In this document: positions 1 to 9,255 of the stretch, in pieces
Layout: each line of letters starts with the position of its first letter
Position numbering within the stretch: the first letter of the stretch is position 1
Assembly: GCA_010356995.1 (NCBI GenBank)
Contig: ML996689.1
Coordinates: 1,453,228 to 1,517,227 of the forward strand
DNA: 64,000 nucleotides
Direction: 5' to 3'
Source: Trichodelitschia bisporula
Lineage: Eukaryota > Ascomycota > Dothideomycetes > Phaeotrichales > Phaeotrichaceae
Notes under the pieces: model-generated
The model's input: the letters and a program-made list of their open reading frames with translations, nothing else
Databases searched by the model: none
What the model was told of the DNA's origin: nothing
Translations under genes and position numbers: made by a program

Positions 1-188
1 GGAACAGCGATATTAGATTCGGATTCTGCAATTGATGAAGCGGGTTTGGAAGCATCATGCCCAGCTTCCTTGTTGTGGGGTGCGCCGGGAACCTCCGCAG
101 GAACGGTTGCGGGGTTGGTCCCATTCGGCGCAGAGGTGTCGTGCGCGCCATGTGCGGAGGCGCCGCCCAGCTCTTTCGCATCCGCCAT
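1..188 (-). CDS. N-terminal part of an unknown protein, cut by window edge
   Basis: An open frame begins with ATG (CAT at 186-188) and runs without a stop off the left edge. The visible 62 residues start MADAKELGGASAHGAHD and are rich in Ala, Pro, Ser, Asn and charged residues, as in a disordered tail. No domain is visible and I do not recognise the protein. The start is preceded by a purine-rich leader, which is compatible with a 5' end. An intron or a different frame further left cannot be excluded, so this is a tentative partial gene. Confidence 0.45.
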   Translation of the reverse strand, partial: MADAKELGGASAHGAHDTSAPNGTNPATVPAEVPGAPHNKEAGHDASKPASSIAESESNIAV

Positions 189-1946
189 GACAGCTCTGGG
201 GAGAGGAAAAGGAGAGGCGGAATAAAATAGGCGGCAAAAGATTCACGGCACGCGCGAGGAGAGAGACGCGGAAGTGGAAAGCAGAAGAAGGGAGGGAAGA
301 GAAAGGACAAAGAGACCCAAGGCGCTAGAATCGGCCGCATGCTCGATTTTGAACCAAGCCTTTAAGGTTGACACCTTGATTCGAAGCCTGAATCGAATAA
401 GCGGACAGATTCTTTGCGCAAACAGCCGTGCGAACGCCTTGAAAGCCTGCGAGCGTCGGCTCCGAGGGCACGAGGGGGTCCCAGCATGTGCGGCATCATT
501 GCCGCCACAGCAGGGCCATGACCGCCTCCATGTCGTCTACGGGATCTCGTCCTGGACCGCCATCGGGATCATCGACGCGAGGGTGTTAAAAGGAGTTGTT
601 TTGGACATCACCGCATCTTCAGTATTTGTTTTGGTCCCTGGTCTTTAGCCATGAGGTAGAGTCATTATTTGATCGCATATGGGATGTCGTTGGAATAAGC
701 GAAGCACATTGATTGAGGGTTCGTGATGGGGGAGGGACTCAAGACGGGGTGCTGGGGAACGAACCCCTCTTTCCAACTCTCCCATCCCCTTGCACTGGCG
801 TCTGCTGGCGTCTGCGCCCGCTCTCGCTTGCTTCCTCTCCCGCACGCGTTTCGAAGCCGAGGACCCGAGACGACTTCCACCCCCTGTCCTGCCAGCCCGC
901 CACCAACTCCCAAGAGTCACCGGAAAAGGTTGTGGCTGCACCGGTCTGCAAAACCGCCCAGGTGGGGCGGCCATGACTTTTTGTCGGGTGGTCTTTCAAC
1001 CATGCCGAACAGCGGTCGGATGAATTATGTTCCGCAAACGTCCATACAACTCCGGTCCCGGCCCCGAGCTGTCTCGACCTTTGGTTTGAAATCAGTTGCC
1101 TTCACACTCGCGGCCGTCTCCGATTTGTATCACCCTCGGACTCGGAGGATTGGAGTTTGTGCGACCGGATGGACTCTGCACCTGGGTTTGACGATGTCGC
1201 GCTGGCCACACCCATGTACCTCCTGCCTGTCAGAGAGATGCCGTGTTGCCCGGAAAAATGCCTTCGTCAAGGCTAGTGAGCAGCACTTCCCTGCCTTGCG
1301 ATCAGTTGGGGACAAGATCTTTGGGAGAGGATTTACCGAGAATGGAAATGCTTCTCTTACTTACTCGACCGCTTCCAGGCCTCCACACTTAAGAGCGATA
1401 AGTCCGACAGGATGCACCTGGTAGGCAGCAACTCCATCATCATCCTGTGGTCCATCATACCGGCTGGCCGCTGGCATCTGCTTCATGCACCGAAAGCCTG
1501 CAGTCGGCACCCATTCAGCCGACGGGCATCAAACGACAACAGTCATTTGAAAAGTATCCGTTGACAGCGGATAGTTTGAACGGGATGGCCGATGTAGCAT
1601 AGTGATTGGCCATCGTGCTGGATGAGATTTCCGTCCTGGAGTCGCATATCATGTGACGGATTCATCTTCAAACTTTCAGCCGATTGAAGCGACACGACTT
1701 GACAACCCTGCGCCGAGAATTTTCATTGACATGATGAACAGCATGATTTGATGGCAGTGATGAAAAACATGATGAGGTTAGGGAATTGGCGTCTCTTATC
1801 TAACTGATGTACATTCGGTAAGCCCCGTGCACTATTTGTTCCTTCCAAGAAGACCCTGGCCACTGGCCCTTTACATTAGGATACCAACGCATCACAGCTG
1901 ACGGGATAAGCACTATATTCAAGAGACCACTCAAGCTCCATTGCCC
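189..1946. other. intergenic region, no supported gene
   Basis: Several short open frames exist here (for example 723-1424 on the plus strand), but they overlap one another on both strands, have no recognisable motif and no fungal-looking exon structure. The segment separates the left-edge gene (start at 188, minus) from the 3' end of the P450 gene (1947). I see no RNA gene or repeat. Confidence 0.5.
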
Positions 1947-3688
1947 TCAAGCCGCCACCCGCAACCTCAACTTCATGCCGTTGAGCGGCTTGATCGTGAT
2001 GTTGCCCAGCATGAACGGTACTTCGTCCGGATCGGCCATTTCCATCTCAAAGGTGTGCACGAATGCCGCAAGCATCGACCTGAACTCCGCCCTGGCAAAT
2101 CCCTGGCCGATGCAAGAGCGAGCACCATGCGAAAACGTCGCATTAGCGTAGACGCTGCTTGCACCTCCCGTCTTGTTCGCCTTTCCTGTCTCAGGATCAA
2201 TCCAGCGCTCCGGGATGAATTCCTCTGCCGTCGGGCCCCAGAGGTCCGGGGATCTGTTGATGACATAATTGTTGATGACAACATATGTACCTTTCAGCAC
2301 GGGGTATCCCAAAATGCTAGTATCCCGGACAGCCATGCGGAAGTTCTGATGGACAGGGGGATAAAGACGGAGGCTCTCATTCAACACGGCGTTGAGCAGC
2401 GGCAAATGCTCCATGGAAGACATCGCCTCATTCTGATGAGCCGGATCCAGCGACACATTGGCGCGTATCTCATCCCTGAGACGCTTCTGAATGCCTGGAT
2501 GCTTCGCAAGATGATATACCGCCCAAACGAATGCCGCAGCCGTGGTCTCATGCCTTTCAGATCAGCTTTTGCCTGGGAAAACCAAGAGACTTACCCTGCC
2601 GCGACGAACGTCAAAAGGTGGTCAGTCATCTCGTCATCCGTGTACATGTTGGAGTTGATCATCTTGCTCAGGATGTCCGGGGACTCTTCGCCGCTGGCCT
2701 TCATATTTGCCCTCTTTTCGCGCAACATCTCGAAGCAGAGGCGTCGCGATTCGGCACAACGATCAGAAATGCGGCGATCCTCAACTGGGAGAACTACGCT
2801 TGCAACCCAGCGGGGAAAAAGTATGTTTAAACTGAGTACAGCCTTGATCATTGTGTTTGGCGTAGACATATACTGGTAGACGCGACCTAGGGGATCGTCA
2901 TTGTGGTGCAGAGTGTTGAAATCGTGCCCCGTCAACGCCATGCCAATTGTATCCAGGGCCATAAAGCTGGCCAGAGGGGAAACATCGACAACACCGGATG
3001 GCAGTTTTTCGTTCGCCGGGCTTTGTTCCTGGAGTTTGGAGAGGATCACCTCACTGAAGCTGAGAGCCTTACCCCAGAACACCGGATAGAGATCCTTAAC
3101 CTGGCGGAATCCGAAGTACGGATTGAGGATCTTGCGCTGATACTTGTGTAGGTCGCCTTCGGTGACAATCAGTCCCTCGCCAAGTATCCGGTGCAAGGTC
3201 GAGCGTGCTTTTGGAGCCTTTTCGAAGTCGTAAGACTTTGTCACCAGAACCTCACAGATGGACTTGGCGTTCGTGATTATTAGGCTTTCCGTGTTCCAGA
3301 AATTCCATAGGCGAATGAGCCCGTCGTTGGGCACGGTCTTGACGAATCTGAGGTAGTCCCTACATGGCGGGGTCTGGAAACGAGCATAGACATGTCCGAT
3401 CACGGGGAGTCCACCCTCTATGGTCAGCATCGGACGGTGAGACGTGGGAGTTCTTACTGGCGCTGTTGGCAAGTGGCGGAGAGGGCTGACGAAATGAGGA
3501 TAGATCTGATAGTTGTACAGGAACCAGACAAATGTGGTGGCTGCTAACACAGGGCTGAAAAGCTTGAAGAAAGGCGTCTCTTCAAAGTGACCGAAGGCCT
3601 TAAGCCCTGTGCTAATACCAGATGAAAGGGTAAGGAGGACAAGTGTTGCGTGGGCCATTGTGACGGAGATGCGGGGATGAGAGAGCAT
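1947..3688 (-). CDS. cytochrome P450 monooxygenase
   Basis: Membrane-anchored haem-thiolate monooxygenase, expected at the ER with NADPH-P450 reductase; the substrate is unknown. I model exons 3458-3688, 2595-3415 and 1947-2553, about 552 residues. An N-terminal hydrophobic stretch is followed by the Pro-rich hinge LRHLPTAP. Later come the I-helix AAGHETTA, the K-helix ESLR, the PERW motif and the haem-binding loop FSHGARSCIGQGFA with its Cys ligand near residue 485. The first intron (3416-3457, 42 bp, GTAAGA...TAGAG) is in frame and stop-free, but removing it joins LPTAP directly to GGLPVIGHVY as is usual in the family. Start: ATG at 3688; an in-frame ATG at 3658 (MAHATL) also fits. The gene stands alone with no other biosynthetic gene beside it, so a housekeeping or detoxifying role is as likely as secondary metabolism. 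Confidence 0.9.
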
Positions 3689-4186
3689 CAAGACCACATG
3701 GCCTCTGCGAGCTTATGTATTCCTCATAACGTACGCTCTTCATGTGTCGGGTGGCTCCTAACGTTGTGAAATCCAACAGTGTTGGATATGCCTTTGAGGG
3801 CCATATCTTCACATGTGCAGGTTATTGAAGGCGCGAGATAAGGTACCCTTGGGCAGAGAATACCCGTAGCTGTCTGATGGCCCAAACCAACGCTTCAAAG
3901 CTTTATCTTTCGAATATGAAAGGTCAGTACGAGCAGACTGCGCCGAGCCATTGGCTACGCCCCGAAGTTGAAGCTGCCAAAGGGAATCAAAGGGCAGGGT
4001 TGGGATCTGTTGGATCCAACACCAACAAGCGCCGACAGGCTGAGATTGCGATGCGGGCATCTGAGTGGTGCAAAGGTTGCTTACATAACTTTACAGCCTC
4101 AGGCAGAAGCATCAACATTGACGTGCCCCTTGTCAGCTTTCACAACGACGACGACGGCCGTTACTTCGACCACTCCCCAGGCAAAG
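3689..4186. promoter_or_regulatory. divergent spacer between P450 and pfa4
   Basis: These 498 bp separate two genes that start in opposite directions, so both promoters probably lie here. I see no convincing TATA box or conserved operator. Confidence 0.4.
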
Positions 4187-5691
4187 ATGGGCCTCGCCTG
4201 GAAGTCAATCGTTGTTCCTGCTGTACTTTTGTTGATCTTTTTCCTTTCATTCACCTCTCAAATTCTGTTTCTTTATATTGAGCCCCAACCACTGGAGCGG
4301 AACGAAGTTGTGTTGTTTAATAGCCTGCTCGCGTGTCTGCTAATCTGCTATGCTCGCGCCATACGAACAGACCCCGGAAGTGTGCCAGTAGACTGGGCTA
4401 AACGTATCCCTGGCTCAGAGGACGAACCAATTGCTGGTGGAGGATCACAGAATCCTTCTCGACAGCGATGGTGCCGAAAGTGCAAAATGTTGAAGCCGCC
4501 GCGGGCTCACCATTGTAAAACATGTCAAAAGTTGGACCTCCCTCATTATGTCGACTTTGGGAGAGGAGCTCAACTCATTCGTCTGTAGATGCATCCCGAA
4601 GATGGACCACCATTGTCCGTGGACCCTTAATTGCGTGTCTCACACTACGTTTCCGCACTTTATACGATTCGTCTTGTACTGTGTAGTAACCATGTCGTAT
4701 CTCGAGTACTTTCTCTATGTCAGGGCTGGTATTGTCTGGGAAAGCAGACATCTCCCAAGCGTTCGTCTCCAATTCGTGCTCCTACATCACGCCGCATACT
4801 AACAGAGGCAGTACTACGGTCCATCGGTGTTCCAGCTGTCTCACCTATTCGCTCTTGTGACACTGAACTCCTTTACACTCTTCATGCTCACTATCCTCCT
4901 GATCCGCTCCCTGTGGTGCCTCGTAGTCAACACGACCACCATCGAAGGCTGGGAAATCGAACGACACGAAACCCTCGTCCGCCGAGCCCGCTACCTAGGC
5001 GGCTGTCTCAACGGGCCAGACGGCATCCGAATCCGCATCACCAAGCAAGAATTCCCCTACGACATCGGTATCTGGCGCAACATCGTCCAGGGCATGGGCA
5101 CCAGCAACGTACGTACTCCAATGGCCTCGCGCCATACACTAACACGCCCCCAGCCTCTAGCCTGGTTCTGGCCCTTCGCAGCCACGCCGTCCGTCGAAAG
5201 CAGTCTCTCGTATGAGACCAATGGCTTCGAAGGTACTTTGATCTGCTTGACTTCTTTTTCGCTCCTCTCTTGCTTGACCCTGCTAACCTCCCACCCTAGA
5301 CCCATCAATCGGCTGGCCCCCCCCAGACCCAGACCGCATCCCCCGCGTCCCACGCCCAGCAAGCGGACCTCCCGCCCCCTCCACTCACCAGGGATCCTCC
5401 GAAGTCGCCTCCTTCCGCAAGCGCCAGGCAGAGAACATGAAGCGGTGGCGCGACTCCCCCACCGTCCGGCGGCGGCAACCCTTCCATGCGCGCTACGAGG
5501 CGAACCGTGAGTTCTCGGACTACGGGGGGTCGAGCGAGGAGGAGGAAGTGGATGAAGGGGAGGAGGCGTGGCGGAATTCGGAGGGTGAGAGACTGCAGGA
5601 CTTTGGGGTGGATGAGGAGGTGGAGTTTTATGATGAGGATGAGGATGATATTCCGCTTGCGGAGTTGATGAGGAGGAGGAGGGGGCGGTAA
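4187..5691 (+). CDS. pfa4: DHHC palmitoyltransferase Pfa4
   Basis: Protein S-palmitoyltransferase of the ER membrane; the yeast homologue Pfa4 palmitoylates chitin synthase Chs3. Exons: 4187-4530, 4589-4760, 4812-5108, 5154-5232, 5300-5691, about 427 residues. Two N-terminal membrane segments (residues 1-60) precede the Cys-rich domain with RWCRKCKMLKPPRAHHCKTC and the catalytic DHHC in KMDHHCPWTLNCVSH. Two more membrane segments follow around FPHFIRFVLYCVV and HLFALVTLNSFTLFML. The acidic tail ends DDIPLAELMRRRRGR, a C-terminal signature I know from Pfa4 proteins. The first two introns have unusual donors, GTTGGA and GTTCGT, but the joins restore the conserved TCQKCIPKMDHHC and YYGPS regions. 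The start is the first ATG directly before the first membrane segment. Confidence 0.93.
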
Positions 5692-5821
5692 TGCGGGTAG
5701 GACGGATGGGCGCGGGGTAGTTGCTTAATTGAGCTACGTTATTGCCTGGTTTGATTGCCAGGTTTGAGTTACGACTGCTTTTGTTTGCTGCGTTGCGCGG
5801 CGAGGCGAGGCTGGAGAAGGG

Positions 5822-5887
5822 CCGACGTCGGACGTGTGGCCGATATCGGACCCTTAATGTCTAGCAAGGCTACCGCATATATATACG
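5822..5887 (+). promoter_or_regulatory. candidate promoter of the methyltransferase gene
   Basis: A perfect 10-bp palindrome CCGACGTCGG lies at 5822-5831 and an AT-rich TATA-like run CATATATATACG at about 5876-5887. The TATA-like run is about 70 bp upstream of the methyltransferase ATG at 5954. The spacing fits a core promoter. The link to regulation is inference. Confidence 0.4.
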
Positions 5888-5953
5888 CGTTGTAAGCAGC
5901 GATCACAGCCTTCAGCAAGCAAACGCAGCACCTCTACATCATCCCACAATAAA

Positions 5954-6872
5954 ATGGCCTCTGAACAACCATCGAAGGACCACTGGTCGCCGCAGGTAAG
6001 CCCCATGCACGCTCAGTGCCCCGCTCCGACGCGAGAAACCGCATATGCTTATCCTATATTCATCTACATAGGCATACACCGCCGCCGCGTCCTTCGTCCC
6101 CCAACTCACGACCACGGTGGTCAAATACCTCGACCCAAAACCCGGCGACACAATCCTCGACCTCGGCTGCGGCGACGGCGTACTCACCTCCCAACTCGCC
6201 ACAGCAGTCGCTCCCGAGGGTCGGGTCTTCGGCGTCGACGCCTCGGAATCCATGATCAGCGGCGCGGCCTCCAAATACGCGACCTCCAACCTCTCCTTCC
6301 AGCAGCAGGACGTCACGGCATTCTCCCCCTCAGCGCGCGAGCAGCTGCTCGATGGGTCATGGGATAAAGTCTTCTCCAACGCCGCCCTGCACTGGATCCT
6401 GCGCAAGCGGGAAACACGCACCGATGTCGTGCGCGCGGCGTACGAGGCTCTAAAGCCGGGTGGCGTCTTTGTGTTCGAGTTAGGCGGGCATGGGAACGTG
6501 GCGGATGTGCGTGTTGGACTTACGGCTGCGCTCGTGATGCAGGGTGTGTCTGTTGAGGAAGCGCGGGAGGTGAGTCCGTGGTTTTTTCCGAGCGAGGAGG
6601 GGATGCGGGGGTTGCTTGAGGGGGTGGGGTTCGCTATTGAGAGGCTTGAGTTAGAGTACAGGCCGACGCGGATGACGGAGAAGGAGGATGGGGGCACGGG
6701 GCTTGAGGGGTGGGTTCGGCTTATGGCGGCGGTGTATGTGGAGCGTGCGCGCGAGAAGGAGAGGTATGTAAGGGATGTGCTGGCGTTGATGGAGGAGGTT
6801 GTTACGAGGGAGGGGGATGGGAGTCAGTGGCTGGGGTATGTGAGGCTGAGGGGGGTTGCGCGGAAGGCTTGA
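5954..6872 (+). CDS. SAM-dependent class I methyltransferase
   Basis: Small-molecule methyltransferase, about 280 residues. Exons: 5954-5995 and 6072-6872. The intron begins GTAAGC and ends ATAG, joining WSPQ to AYTAAASF. SAM-binding motif I is LDLGCGDGVLT (around residue 37), followed by the acidic FGVDASESMI, then SNAALHWI and the post-I region LKPGGVFVFELGGHGN. The layout resembles the trans-aconitate methyltransferase/UbiE-like group, but the substrate cannot be read from the sequence. The 5' half is C-rich on the coding strand and the last 300 bp are strongly G-rich, yet the frame stays open and the family motifs are continuous. No signal or membrane segment is seen, so it is probably cytosolic. 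Confidence 0.88.
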
Positions 6873-8248
6873 TGTGGCGGCGCGGGCAGGGGTATGTTGT
6901 CTTGTTCTTCTGCCGGGATATGGGCTTCTTCATAGCCTTGTTAATGGGGTTGTTATATGGGCTTCGTAACGCGTTGTTTGTTTCTAATGAATGGGTGCCG
7001 GTCGCGGCTCGCTTCTTCTGCGCACTGTGAGCCGTGTTGTAGATGATACGTGGATGTCTGCGCCCAGTGCTGCTCGACAACGAGCGCGCAGTACCTTATC
7101 CGAGAATCTTCGCGAGAAAAGGCAGCGGTGTGGCGGTAGAACTGTAGAATGACACAGGTGGCCGTTCAGCTGCATCCGTTACTCCGGACATAGTTGCAGG
7201 AAAGCAAGTTACGATACTACATAGAAGCGAGAAAAGCGGGGTAATCATTAGACTCGCTAGAGTCGATAAGTAAGGTTACCGCTATCACCGCCTCGCTCTC
7301 TCTCTCCCACACGGAAAGTTTCTGGTAGTTCGGGGGTTTGGATGGCGCCGGTGCAACCAGCGGCGATCGGTTTCTGGTGTGTTGGGGTGTCGAGTGAAAA
7401 TTGCCCTCGGTCTGCTCGGCCTTGTCACTTGTACTTCGCATGGCGGGATGCGCAATTAGCTGCAGCTCACCTTGCTGCGTGTGCGGCGCCGTGGCCGCGG
7501 GGGCGGGGTTCGGGTTGGCGGGCAGACGCGGGATATCCTGTTGGATGGGGAACTCTGGGGGAGGGGGGTGATAGGAGGGGATTCTCTACAGGTTCGGCAA
7601 TGACATGCCCTGCAGAGTTGGCGTGGTTGTTGCAGTTGAGGGGCAAGAGAGAGGACGGGAGGACCTGTCAAACGGACCGCTGGGATGGAAGGGTTGTGGG
7701 TTTGACATTGGTTTTGTGTTCTCGAGTTTGTGGCTTTCGGCTTTTAGCTTTTGGTTGAAGATCTTGGTTCTCTGTTATTCCTCCGCTTCCTTTCAGAGTC
7801 AGATGAGGGGAAAAGGCGACTTTTCTCTGTGTGGGATGGGAGGAACGGGTATCCTGCGAGAGGGTGGACAGTTTGACTGGTGAGGAAGTTTTGGCCCTGC
7901 GGACAGGAACATGGTTCCTGGGAGCGGATCAGGCCTCGCCGCTGCAACTCTGCGAGTCCAACTGCTCGTAACTGGTTCTCGCTTTGCCGGCAAAGAACCA
8001 CGTTGGATGGCTGGGGAGGTGCTGGAGGATGAATGGGTGGGATGCTCATGCATCGCTGAGGCCGACGGGACTGGCCGATGATCGAAGCCTTGGAATCTTC
8101 CATTGCCGTGTCTTATGGGGGTTTGTAGTTCTAGTTGAGACGACTGCAGCGGGTTGTCACCACTGCAGTACGAGTTATCGCTAAAGTACTGTGCATCTGA
8201 AGGAGTAAACGGGCGTATCAACCTAATTTACCGAGAACGCGCTCTCCA

Positions 8249-8316
<68 letters not shown>

Positions 8317-9255
8317 CCGTATCTCTCTGGCTTTTTCAACTGCGCCGCTGACCATTCTGTCCTACCCCATCCATTTACCCGTCTCGTATCCACCCCCCCC
8401 CCCCACCTCTCCACCTCCACCGGTCATCGCCATCATCACTCTACGGTAACCTCCCGCTTCTTCTTCCGCTCTACATCTCTCGATCGCATCACTTTCGCTC
8501 TTGATACCGTCTTTCCCCAGAACCCCCACGCGCGAAGACATTCCTGGGTAACGCCACTCACGAGGGTGGTATTCTTAGCTTCAACGACGCCTCTTAGGTC
8601 TTATCCTCACACCCCCTCCCACCTCAACCGCTCCCCAGGCCACTTCCTAAGCCTTCCTGGGCTCTCTGGGCTCTTAGTGCCTTTAGCACTGCTACCCGTA
8701 AACCGCCAAACCTCAACCATCTCACCCACAGCACGCACCTGTCTACCTCTCACTCCACTTCCAAAACTCTACAGCGTCGCTCTCCTATCCACCCGTCCTT
8801 TCCCACAGCTTCTTCCACAGCTTCAACCCCAGTCCTTCACCTACCAACCTTACCCCCTCCTGTCCACTGGTCCTCCATCAACTTCACCACAACACCCACC
8901 CTCGCGCTGTCCGCTCCCTCCCTGTTCCAACCTCCCCCGCGATCTCATCTACTCCACACCTTTGACGCCAACCCCACCTACAACAAACTCCGCCCCCATC
9001 GACGCATCTCCGCTCCGCCCCTCCCCAAGCGCCGTCCCTCATGCTGCCACCCACCCAGTCGTTCCTGGCCGGGCGTGCAGCGCCTTACAAGCGTCCTTGA
9101 AACCCCCACATTCCATCCCGCACATCACCTCCCACCTCTACTCCGACCTCACACTCGCGGACTAATCTCAAACTCCGAAGGCGAACTCGACCGAATCCTT
9201 CCACTCTCGGCACGCGCCGCGACCGACTTGCCGGCGGCCATCCGCCTCTCTCACA
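6873..9255. other. 2.4 kb spacer: no gene, pyrimidine-rich creB leader on the right
   Basis: The left half (6873-8200) has only short, overlapping, motif-free open frames on both strands. The right half contains a CT microsatellite (8250-8314), a 12-C run (8393-8404) and then roughly 850 bp of C-rich, G-poor sequence up to the creB start. Such pyrimidine-rich leaders are common upstream of highly regulated fungal genes. A 200-codon Pro/Ser/Thr-rich open frame (8566-9165) lies in it but looks like composition rather than a protein. Confidence 0.5.
8250..8314 (+). repeat. (CT)n microsatellite
   Basis: A near-pure CT dinucleotide run: a short interrupted block, then about 27 uninterrupted copies (8261-8314). 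It lies about 950 bp upstream of the creB start codon, in a pyrimidine-rich leader. Confidence 0.97.

Noticed and set aside
8566-9165. 200-codon Pro/Ser/Thr-rich open frame
   Set aside because: It lies in a pyrimidine-rich leader and its composition follows from C/T richness; no motif or exon structure.
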